A DNA stretch of 40,764 bases, from contig JAHJML010000166.1 in NCBI GenBank assembly GCA_018821365.1, positions 1 to 40,764 on the forward strand. Direction: 5' to 3'. A program made the translations under genes and the position numbers. This DNA is from Actinomycetota bacterium (GTDB lineage: Bacteria; Actinomycetota; Acidimicrobiia; Spongiisociales; UBA11373). Each line of letters begins with the position of its first letter. Positions within the stretch are counted from its first letter, which is position 1. Positions 1-6,670 of this stretch are shown here, piece after piece. A model generated the notes under the pieces. That model was not told where the DNA came from, ran no database searches, and saw only the letters and a program-made list of their open reading frames with translations.

Positions 1-699
1 CTCGGAGTCCTTGACCCACCCCGCCACGAACAGGTCGAGGTCGCCGTCGAGATCGATGTCACCGAAAGCGGCCCCGAACCCATCTGCCTCTTCACGGGCC
101 GTGGTGGCCACCCCCGCCCGTTCCGCGACGTCGGTGAAGGTGCCGTCGCCGTTGTTGTGGAAGAGGCGATGGCGCCCGGGCTGCGGGTCGCCCGGGGTGC
201 CGTGACTGGTGACGAACAGATCCAGCCACCCATCCCCGTCGTAGTCGCCGGCGGCCGCCCCGGCCCCGAGGTGCCAATCACCGATCAGGCCCGCCGGTTC
301 CGCCCGATTCTCGAAGGTTCCGTCACCCAGGTTGACGAAGAAGGCGTCTGCCGCCAGGCCGCCGCCGATGACGAACAGGTCGGGGAGGCCGTCGTTGGTG
401 AAGTCGCCGGTGGTGGCGCCCCCGATCATCTTGGCGCTGTCCATGGCCACCGTGTAGTTGGCCGCGTCGAAGGGGGTCGCATGGGTGAAGGTGACACCGG
501 CCGAACCGGTCACATCGACGAACCGCAGGGACTGCTCCTCCGACAACATCGGTGACGAGGTGGTGGAACCCGCCCCGGTGGTGGAGGTGGCCGAAGAGGA
601 AGAAGCCACCGCCCCCGTCGATGCCGCCGGCATTTCGGCGCTGCAAGCAGCAAGTGCCATCGTGAAGAAGACGGCGCCGGCGGTGATGCGGTGGTTCAT
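1..699 (-). CDS. FG-GAP/VCBS-repeat (CRTAC1-like) lipoprotein, C-terminus cut by window edge
   Basis: The minus-strand frame is open from an ATG at 699 to the first base of the window, giving 233 residues with the C-terminus outside. The N-terminus is a lipoprotein signal: a short basic start, a hydrophobic run and a lipobox LAAC with Cys19. A Ser/Thr-rich spacer follows. The mature part opens with a segment of the type DVTGSAGVTFTHA, typical of CRTAC1-like proteins, then calcium-binding FG-GAP/VCBS loops (DFTNDGLPDLFV, DYDGDGWLDLFV, DIDLDGDLDLFV) about 50-60 residues apart. Such proteins form an extracytoplasmic beta-propeller; the ligand cannot be told. A TACGCT hexamer sits 8 nt before the ATG, supporting this start. 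The family call is firm, the precise role is not. Confidence 0.85.
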   Translation of the reverse strand, partial: MNHRITAGAVFFTMALAACSAEMPAASTGAVASSSSATSTTGAGSTTSSPMLSEEQSLRFVDVTGSAGVTFTHATPFDAANYTVAMDSAKMIGGATTGDFTNDGLPDLFVIGGGLAADAFFVNLGDGTFENRAEPAGLIGDWHLGAGAAAGDYDGDGWLDLFVTSHGTPGDPQPGRHRLFHNNGDGTFTDVAERAGVATTAREEADGFGAAFGDIDLDGDLDLFVAGWVKDSE

Positions 700-707
700 G
701 GGGCGGC

Positions 708-713
708 AGCGTA
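708..713 (-). promoter_or_regulatory. -10 hexamer TACGCT, leaderless promoter of the FG-GAP lipoprotein
   Basis: TACGCT ends 8 nt before the ATG at 699, so transcription would begin at or next to the start codon. There is no Shine-Dalgarno sequence. No clear -35 box was identified. Confidence 0.5.
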
Positions 714-752
714 ACGATCCCCCGCAACCATGCACAGGCTTCCGACACCCAC

Positions 753-758
753 TATGCT
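753..758 (+). promoter_or_regulatory. -10 hexamer TATGCT upstream of the S74-domain protein
   Basis: TATGCT lies 69 nt before the ATG at 828. Unlike most genes here this one has a leader and a ribosome binding site, AGGGGG five nt before the ATG. Confidence 0.35.
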
Positions 759-827
759 CCCCGAACCTTGCAGGGCATGTGAACCATGCCTTACAGCTGA
801 GACGCAACGGGACCATGAGGGGGACCG

Positions 828-2144
828 ATGAAATCCAAGACGCTCACTATCGCCATGCTGCTTGCCGCACTGCTGCTCGGCGTGGTGCCGACCGCCATCG
901 CAAGCATCGACGGCCGGGACAGCGAAGTCCCGGGCACACCCACGCCGACGACCACGGCCCCCGTCCCCGCGGACTCCGGCCCCGACACCGACGACGACCG
1001 GGCAAGGGACATCGTCCAACCCGACGACGTGATCGTGGACGGCAGCCTCTGTGTCGGCCTCGACTGCGCCAGCGGGTACAACTTCGGGTTCGACACGATC
1101 GTGCTGCGGGAGAACAACCTGCGGATCTTCTTCGACGACACCAGCAACTCGGCCTCGTTCCCCGACAACGACTGGCGGATCGTCATCAACGAGTCTGCCA
1201 ACGGGGGCCAGGAAATGTTCGCCGTCCAGGACGCCACCTCCGGACGCCAGGTCTTCAGGATCGAGGCGCGCGCTCCGTCCAATTCGCTCTACGTCGACGA
1301 CGGTGGACGCATCGGTCTCGGCACTGCCAATCCGGTCCTCAACCTCCATACCGTCACCGGCAACACCCCGGCGCTGCGCCTCGAACAGAACGGATCGTCG
1401 GGGTTCACGGCGCAGACCTTCGACATCGCCGCCAACGAGGCCAGCTTCTTCATCCGTGACGCCACCAACGGCTCCACGCTGCCGTTCCGGATCCGCCCCG
1501 GCGCCCCCAGTTCGAGCATCGACATCGCTGCCGGCGGCAGCATCGGCTTCGGCACCGCCTCTCCGACTGCCTCGATGCACCTCAAACGCACCGACGGCAC
1601 CGCCGTCCTCAAGGTCGAGGAGACCAGCGTCACCAAGACCAACCGGCAGGTGCTGCAACTGGTCAACAACGGCGGCGCCCAGTTCTCCTTCAACAACGGC
1701 GTCAACGAGTGGCGGGCAGGCACCGACAACGCCGGAACGGTGCGCATCGATGTCCTCGACGGCGCCGGCGACATCGAGTTCCGACTCGACACCGACGGCA
1801 ACCTCGAGATCGCCGGAACCCTGACGGAGAACTCCGATGTCAACGCCAAACACGACATCCAGCAGACGGACGCCGCAGCCATCCTGGCCTCGGTCCTCGG
1901 CCTGCAGGTGTCCGAGTGGTCCTACAACGGTGAGACCGTCCGCCACATCGGCCCGATGGCCCAGGACTTTGCAGCCGCCTTCGGACTGGGAGCCAAGACC
2001 ACCTCCATCGCCACCCGCGACATCGCCGGGGTCGCCCTGCTCTCGATCCAGGCCCTCGCCGCCGAGAACGCCGAACTCAAGGCCAGGGTCGATTCCCTGG
2101 AGCAGCGCCTCGCCGAACTCGAAGCCAAGGTCGATGCCGGATAG
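828..2144 (+). CDS. Secreted beta-repeat protein with C-terminal peptidase S74 chaperone domain
   Basis: 438 residues. Residues 1-26 form a Sec signal peptide (MKSK, hydrophobic stretch, AIAS). The body is rich in short beta segments and contains a degenerate duplication around residues 145-170 and 220-250 (FRIEARAPSNSLYVDDGG..GLGTANP and FRIRPGAPSSSIDIAAGG..GFGTASP), as in trimeric fibre proteins. The last 100 residues match the S74 intramolecular chaperone of phage endosialidases and tail fibres: Ser336-Asp337 with Lys341 reproduces the S-D-x-x-x-K self-cleavage site, then the HIGPMAQDF segment and a C-terminal coiled coil. In that family the chaperone drives trimerisation and cuts itself off. 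No phage genes are nearby, so this is probably a cell-surface fibre. An AGGGGG ribosome binding site precedes the ATG. Confidence 0.85.
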   Translation: MKSKTLTIAMLLAALLLGVVPTAIASIDGRDSEVPGTPTPTTTAPVPADSGPDTDDDRARDIVQPDDVIVDGSLCVGLDCASGYNFGFDTIVLRENNLRIFFDDTSNSASFPDNDWRIVINESANGGQEMFAVQDATSGRQVFRIEARAPSNSLYVDDGGRIGLGTANPVLNLHTVTGNTPALRLEQNGSSGFTAQTFDIAANEASFFIRDATNGSTLPFRIRPGAPSSSIDIAAGGSIGFGTASPTASMHLKRTDGTAVLKVEETSVTKTNRQVLQLVNNGGAQFSFNNGVNEWRAGTDNAGTVRIDVLDGAGDIEFRLDTDGNLEIAGTLTENSDVNAKHDIQQTDAAAILASVLGLQVSEWSYNGETVRHIGPMAQDFAAAFGLGAKTTSIATRDIAGVALLSIQALAAENAELKARVDSLEQRLAELEAKVDAG

Positions 2145-2160
2145 CCATAGCGGGTGACGA

Positions 2161-3087
2161 TCACCGATCGAGGGCGCCGGGGACGGCGCCCTCGATCGCG
2201 CCGGGGCCGGCCGGCAGTTCCCCGTCCGGCTGCGGCAGGGTCACGGCGCCGACCCGTACCGAGCGCCACCGCAGGGTGTGGGCCACCACGACCGCCCCCA
2301 GCAGGATCGCAAACGCCCCCAGGTACAGCCACACCAGGGCGAGGGCCACCACCCCCAGCACGCCGAATGTCGCACCCAGGTCGGGGGCCAGGTTCAAGTA
2401 GAGCCCGAAGATCAGGCTGGATCCCAGCGCCCCCACCGTGCCCACCAGCGCCGCCAACCACGACTTCGGCAGCGGCGCCGGGGGCCCCCACCGGTAGAAC
2501 GCCAGCAGGAAGAGGAACAACCCTGCTGCGGAGAGAGGAACCCGCAGCCAGGCCCACAGGATGTCGAGGAACCCGATCCCGGTGAACCCCACCAGGAAGT
2601 CGACCAACTCACGTCCGACGACCAGCAGGATCGACGTGACCAGCAACGCCACCCCCCCGCCGACCGTGAGCGCCACGGCCACCAGTCGCATCTGCACCGC
2701 CGGCCGCCGCTCGGTGCGGAGTTCCACGTGGGCGATGGCCTTCTGCAGGGTCGCCACCGCCCGCGACCCGAGGAACAGGGCCACCGCGATCGACCCCAGG
2801 ATGAGCCAACCCTGTCGCCCACCCAGGCGGTTCTCGGATTCCACCAGCAAGCCGACGATGAACTCCCGGACCTGTTGCGGCGCCAGCGAGGAGAGAGTCG
2901 AGTCGATCCGCCGCAGTGCCGCCTCAGACCCCCCGATGAAGGCGGCCGCGCCGAGCATGGCCAGGCCGAGCGGCATCAGTGCCAGGAAGGCGTTGTAGGC
3001 GACGGCGGCGGCGTTGATGCTCAGGTCGGCATCGCGGTAGCGGACCGCCAGTCCGCGCCATAGGTCTCTGATGGCACCGGCACCCAT
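2161..3087 (-). CDS. YihY/BrkB-family integral membrane protein
   Basis: 308 residues from the ATG at 3087; an in-frame ATG at 3123 would add 12 residues of unlikely sequence. The protein has about six hydrophobic helices and the family's N-terminal pattern (LSINAAAVAYNAFLALMPLGLAML), then the long hydrophilic segment with the QQVREFIVGLL stretch, and ends in a short polar tail. The YihY/BrkB family was once annotated as ribonuclease BN, but its members are membrane proteins of uncertain transport or efflux function. The gene is the last of the minus-strand feo group, 45 nt after feoC, which suggests co-transcription; a functional link to iron is inference only. Confidence 0.85.
   Translation of the reverse strand: MGAGAIRDLWRGLAVRYRDADLSINAAAVAYNAFLALMPLGLAMLGAAAFIGGSEAALRRIDSTLSSLAPQQVREFIVGLLVESENRLGGRQGWLILGSIAVALFLGSRAVATLQKAIAHVELRTERRPAVQMRLVAVALTVGGGVALLVTSILLVVGRELVDFLVGFTGIGFLDILWAWLRVPLSAAGLFLFLLAFYRWGPPAPLPKSWLAALVGTVGALGSSLIFGLYLNLAPDLGATFGVLGVVALALVWLYLGAFAILLGAVVVAHTLRWRSVRVGAVTLPQPDGELPAGPGAIEGAVPGALDR
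2166..2197. terminator. Perfect 14-bp hairpin between convergent genes, inside the brkB-like 3' end
   Basis: The arms at 2166-2179 and 2184-2197 are exactly complementary (GATCGAGGGCGCCG and its complement) around a GGGA loop. It begins 21 nt after the stop of the S74 protein and covers the last codons of the convergent BrkB-family gene. It can end transcription in either direction. No T-tract follows. Confidence 0.6.
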
Positions 3088-3132
3088 GGCGCGAGGATAG
3101 GGCGCACCGCCCGGGCCACGCATCCGTGCCGC

Positions 3133-3402
3133 TCAGCGGGGCGTGAGGCCGCCGAGACCGAGGTCGATCACCAACGGGCACCCGCCGGGACCCGGGCACG
3201 ACCCGCCACAGGAGGCACGCGCCGCACACCCCGCCGGAGGGCCCCCGGAGTCGCCCTCGGGCGCCAGACGCCCATTGGCCCGCAGCGCATCCAGCATGCC
3301 GAGCACCAGCATCGGATAGAGTCCGCTCCGCGCCGCCAACTCGGCCGGAGTCAACGGCCCGCCGGCAGCCTCGATCTCCTCCAAGATGAGCGACAGCGTC
3401 AT
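3133..3402 (-). CDS. feoC: FeoC-like winged-helix protein with four-cysteine cluster
   Basis: 89 residues. The ATG at 3402 overlaps the feoB stop (ATGA), fixing the start. Residues 1-48 form a small winged helix (LSLILEEIEAAGGPLTPAELAARSGL, then LGMLDALRANGRL). A glycine-rich loop carries Cys59, Cys65, Cys69 and Cys75 (C-x5-C-x3-C-x5-C), like the cysteine cluster of FeoC proteins that can hold an iron-sulfur cluster. FeoC is thought to act with FeoB as a small regulator or stability factor in ferrous-iron import. Position directly after feoB supports the name. The gene is easily missed because a longer overlapping reading frame shares its codons. Confidence 0.8.
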   Translation of the reverse strand: MTLSLILEEIEAAGGPLTPAELAARSGLYPMLVLGMLDALRANGRLAPEGDSGGPPAGCAARASCGGSCPGPGGCPLVIDLGLGGLTPR

Positions 3403-5594
3403 CCGAACCCCAGCATCCGGCCGCCCTGGTACACCAGACAGGAGACCAGCCAGGCGATGCCGAGTTGCCCCAAGACGGACACGAGCATCCACCTGGTGCC
3501 GAACTCGTGCTTGAAGGCGGCAACGGCGGCCACGCACGGCGTATAGAGCAGCACGAACACCATGAAGGCGAGGGCGGCCAGTGCGCCGTGGCCGCCGCTC
3601 GACGACTCGAACGACTCCCGGATCCGCTCGTCCACGGCGGGCGGGGTGGCATCGGCGACCTCGGTGAAGTCGAGGCCCACGATGCCGGGAATCGCTCGAA
3701 GGGTCCCTACCGCTGCGTCGACGAAACCCGAGCCGATCTCGGCCAGGTCGCCGAGGAGACCCTGGGCCGGTTCCTCGCCGGCGGCATCGGCCCCGCCGTA
3801 CACCTGGCTCATCGTGCTGACGACGACTTCCTTCGCCACGAAGCCCGACATCAGGGCGCCGGTCTGCTCCCACTCCCCCAGCCCGAGTGGGTCCATCACC
3901 GGCGCCACCGCCCCGGCGACGGTCCCGAAGGCGCTGTCCTCGACCCTGGTATCGCCGAATCCGCCTCCCCGGATCGGAATCGCCAGCAGCACCCAGACTG
4001 CGATGCTGGCCACCAGGATCATGGTCCCGGCCCCCTCGATGAACGCCAGGGTCCGCCGCTTGACGAGCGCCCACACCGTCCGCGGGCTGGGCAGGCGGTA
4101 GTCGGGCAGCACCATGACGAACGGCGCCGGGTCCTCGTCACGCAGCAGCGTCCTGCCGAGAGCCAGGCCCACGATCACCGCCACCCCGATACCGAGCAGG
4201 TACATCGCAAACACCACTGATCCGCTGCTGTCCACGAAGAAGATCGAACCGAGCAGCACGTACACCGGCAATCGGGCACCACACGACATGAACGGCACCA
4301 TCAGCCCCGTCAGCAGCCGATCCCGGCGGCTGTCGAGGGTGCGGGTGGCATAGATCGCCGGGACCGTGCACCCGAATCCCACCATCATCGGGAGGAACGC
4401 CTTGCCGGGGATGCCGATGACCCGCATCGCCCGGTCCATCACCAGCGCCGCCCTCGCCATGTACCCGCTGTCCTCGAGGATCGCCAGTGTCAGATACAAC
4501 CCGAACAACACGGGCACGAACACCAGCACCCCTCCGACGCCTGCCAGCATCCCATCCACCACCAGGCCCTCCACCCATCCTCCGCCGAGGCCGGCCGCCC
4601 CCAGGCCGGCCGAGGCCCACCGGGCCATCGGCCCGGACACCACCGCATCGACCCAGTCCAGGAAGGGGGCGGTCACATCGGTGGTGATCTTGAGCACCAG
4701 CCACATGACCGCCAGGAACACCGGGAGGCCCATCCACCGATGGGCGACCACCCGGTCGATACGCTCCGACCACACCGAGCCGCGACCGGTGCCGCCCTCG
4801 ACCTGTCCGACCACCTCGTGCACCCACCGATAGCGGCGCTCGGCGATGGCCAACCCGGCATCCACACCGGTGTCGGAGGCGATCCCCTCCCGGGCCTGCT
4901 CGGCAGCCTCGAGCACGGCGGGGCCGCCGTCGAGGGCGGCGATCCGATCCGCCAGCGCCCCATCGCCTGCGACGAGTTGGACGGCCACCCAGCGGGCCGG
5001 GGCCACCGCAGCCACCGCAGCCGTGTCGACGATCTCGGCGATGAGGCGGGAGAGGTGCCGCTCCAGCACCGGGCCGTAGTCGACGACCATCGGTTGGACC
5101 TCCGGCTTGGCCATCGCCTCGGCGACGGCCCGCCTGATCTCGGCGACGCCGTCGCCGCGGCGGGCCACCGTCCTCACCACGTCGACGCCGAATGCCCTCG
5201 CCAATTCGGCCCGGTCGATCTCCGACCCGCGCCGCTCGGCAACGTCCGACATGTTGCAGGCGACCACTTGTCGAAGCCCGAGTTCGGCGATCTGGGCGAC
5301 CAGATGGAGGCTCCGCTCCAGATTGGCGGCGTCCACCACGGTGATCACCGCATCGGGGCCGTCTACCAGGAAGCCGGCTGCGATCTCTTCCTCGGCCGAG
5401 ACGGCCAGCAGGCCGTAGGTGCCGGGCAGGTCGATCACCTCGAACCGGTGCCCGTCCCACTCGAACTCCCCCGACTGCTGCTCGACCGTCTTGCCGGGCC
5501 AGTTGCCGACGTGCTGGTGAGCCCCGGTCAGTTCGTTGAACAGCGAGGTCTTGCCGGTGTTGGGGTTCCCGGCGAGGGCGAGGGTCGGCGTCAC
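3399..5594 (-). CDS. feoB: Ferrous iron transporter FeoB
   Basis: 731 residues from the GTG at 5594, which overlaps the feoA stop (GTGA); the upstream extension of the frame is not FeoB-like. The N-terminal G domain has G1 GNPNTGKTS (9-17), G3 DLPG (55-58) and G4 NMSD (114-117). A helical guanine-dissociation-inhibitor-like region follows, then the polytopic domain with the Gate motifs (GFGCTVPAIYATRT, PFMSCGARLPVY), the SGFVAKEVVVSTMSQVY segment and C-terminal membrane helices. FeoB imports Fe2+ across the cytoplasmic membrane in a GTP-dependent way. It sits between feoA and feoC under an IdeR-type regulator, so iron repression is expected. Length is normal for the family. Confidence 0.97.
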   Translation of the reverse strand: MTPTLALAGNPNTGKTSLFNELTGAHQHVGNWPGKTVEQQSGEFEWDGHRFEVIDLPGTYGLLAVSAEEEIAAGFLVDGPDAVITVVDAANLERSLHLVAQIAELGLRQVVACNMSDVAERRGSEIDRAELARAFGVDVVRTVARRGDGVAEIRRAVAEAMAKPEVQPMVVDYGPVLERHLSRLIAEIVDTAAVAAVAPARWVAVQLVAGDGALADRIAALDGGPAVLEAAEQAREGIASDTGVDAGLAIAERRYRWVHEVVGQVEGGTGRGSVWSERIDRVVAHRWMGLPVFLAVMWLVLKITTDVTAPFLDWVDAVVSGPMARWASAGLGAAGLGGGWVEGLVVDGMLAGVGGVLVFVPVLFGLYLTLAILEDSGYMARAALVMDRAMRVIGIPGKAFLPMMVGFGCTVPAIYATRTLDSRRDRLLTGLMVPFMSCGARLPVYVLLGSIFFVDSSGSVVFAMYLLGIGVAVIVGLALGRTLLRDEDPAPFVMVLPDYRLPSPRTVWALVKRRTLAFIEGAGTMILVASIAVWVLLAIPIRGGGFGDTRVEDSAFGTVAGAVAPVMDPLGLGEWEQTGALMSGFVAKEVVVSTMSQVYGGADAAGEEPAQGLLGDLAEIGSGFVDAAVGTLRAIPGIVGLDFTEVADATPPAVDERIRESFESSSGGHGALAALAFMVFVLLYTPCVAAVAAFKHEFGTRWMLVSVLGQLGIAWLVSCLVYQGGRMLGFG

Positions 5595-5869
5595 CGCTCT
5601 TCCTCGACCTCGACGGCTCGGGCCGCCTGGCGTCCGATCGCCACCCTGGTGTGACCGACGGCGATGAGTGCCGGGTCCGATGCCCGGTCGACCCGGATCG
5701 ATGCGCCGGGCACTACGCCGAGCGCCGCCAGTCGCTGAACGAGGCGGCGGCCTCCCGCCACCCGCATCACCCTGACCGTGCGATGGGGAGGCACCGTGGC
5801 GATGGTGGTCACCCCCTCCGGAGGCTGCCACCGGCGGCGCCTGCGCCGGTTCCGGCGGCTAACCCGCAT
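5591..5869 (-). CDS. feoA: FeoA SH3-like domain protein
   Basis: 92 residues from the ATG at 5869. A GTG at 5875 would add two residues; a GTG at 5812 would remove the basic arginine-rich head and begin right at the domain. The core (TVPPHRTVRVMRVAGGRRLVQRLAALGVVPGASIRV, ending VGHTRVAIGRQAARAVEVE) is the FeoA beta-barrel seen in Feo systems and at the C-terminus of DtxR regulators. It is believed to interact with FeoB. Its start overlaps the end of the regulator gene and its stop overlaps the feoB GTG, so the genes are translationally linked. Confidence 0.88.
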   Translation of the reverse strand: MRVSRRNRRRRRRWQPPEGVTTIATVPPHRTVRVMRVAGGRRLVQRLAALGVVPGASIRVDRASDPALIAVGHTRVAIGRQAARAVEVEEER

Positions 5870-6566
5870 GGGCACCGCCGATCACGCGGACCAGGACCAG
5901 GGCGGCCGTGGCGGCGTCGAGGTGGAGTTCGCCCCGATCGGTTCGCACCAGCACCCCCTCTCCACCGGTGGCGACCACCGTGACCACTCCCCCCGGGCGC
6001 ACTCCGGAGGCGGTCAGGAACCCGGCGGCCTCCCGTCCGGCGCTGACGGCAATCACCTCGGCCCCCCGGCCGGCGGGCAGCGAATCGAGCGAGTGGGCCG
6101 AAGGGGTCCCCGGCACCGTTCCGGCGGCAGGGATCGGGCGGCCCAGCGGGCACGACTCGGGGTGGCCGAGGAACTCGGCGAGACGCTCGACGGCTTCCGT
6201 GGTGGTGACGTGCTCCAGATCGCAGGCCATGGCATCGGATTCCTGGGGGGTGAACCCCAGGTGGTCGGCCAGGAACCGGGCCCAAAGCCGCCTTGCCCGC
6301 ACCACCCGGGCGGCGACCCCGTACCCGGTGCCGGTCAGGGAAGCGCCCCGGTAGGGCTCGTAGTCGACCAGGCCCCGTCCCTCCATCTTGCGAACCATTT
6401 CGTTGGCCGATGCCGGCGACACGGCCAGACGCTCGGCGAGCGAGGCCAGGCCGAGTGGGCCGTCGTGGCCGTCCTCGGCGGCCAGGAGGATGGTGAGCAG
6501 GTACATCTCTTCACTCTCGCTGGTTTCTGGCTTGCCAGAGACTGATGAGGGGGATTGTTCAGGCAT
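5859..6566 (-). CDS. DtxR/IdeR-family metal-dependent repressor heading the feo operon
   Basis: 235 residues from the ATG at 6566; longer in-frame starts would run into the divergent gene. An N-terminal winged helix (EEMYLLTILLAAEDGHDGP, then ASANEMVRKMEGRGLVDY) is followed by the metal-binding/dimerisation domain with C-D-L-E-H, the Cys-x2-Glu-His set of iron-sensing DtxR/IdeR proteins (MntR has Glu in place of the Cys). The conserved HPESCPLGRPIP turn and a C-terminal FeoA-like SH3 domain follow. It should bind DNA with Fe2+ and repress feo when iron is ample. A perfect inverted repeat spans its own start codon, implying autoregulation. feoA overlaps its last codons. Confidence 0.9.
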   Translation of the reverse strand: MPEQSPSSVSGKPETSESEEMYLLTILLAAEDGHDGPLGLASLAERLAVSPASANEMVRKMEGRGLVDYEPYRGASLTGTGYGVAARVVRARRLWARFLADHLGFTPQESDAMACDLEHVTTTEAVERLAEFLGHPESCPLGRPIPAAGTVPGTPSAHSLDSLPAGRGAEVIAVSAGREAAGFLTASGVRPGGVVTVVATGGEGVLVRTDRGELHLDAATAALVLVRVIGGAHAG

Positions 6567-6574
6567 ACCTGAAC
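6557..6574 (-). promoter_or_regulatory. Inverted repeat over the dtxR-type gene start, probable operator of the feo operon
   Basis: GTTCAGGCATACCTGAAC has perfect 7-bp arms around a 4-nt centre, with the initiator ATG of the regulator in that centre. A weak -10-like CATGTT (6572-6577) overlaps its upstream edge. AGG/CCT half-sites are seen in DtxR-family operators, but the spacing differs from the 19-bp IdeR consensus. Binding would cover the transcription start. Confidence 0.6.
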
Positions 6575-6655
6575 ATGCTGCCACGGAGCCGGCGTCGCCA
6601 CCAGGGCCGAAAGGCCCCCCTGGAAGCGCTGCCCGGCGCTGTTCCCCCTCCCCGG

Positions 6656-6661
6656 TAGAGT
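6656..6661 (+). promoter_or_regulatory. -10 hexamer TAGAGT, leaderless promoter of the PQQ-repeat protein
   Basis: TAGAGT ends 9 nt before the ATG at 6671 and no Shine-Dalgarno sequence is present. Confidence 0.5.
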
Positions 6662-6670
6662 CGCAGGCAC

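Noticed and set aside
828-2144. Prophage remnant suggested by the S74 domain
   Set aside because: The protein has a Sec signal peptide and there are no capsid, tail, integrase or lysis genes in the surroundings.
5595-5831. N-terminal extension of feoB across feoA
   Set aside because: The FeoB G domain begins at the GTG overlapping the feoA stop; upstream residues are feoA in another frame.
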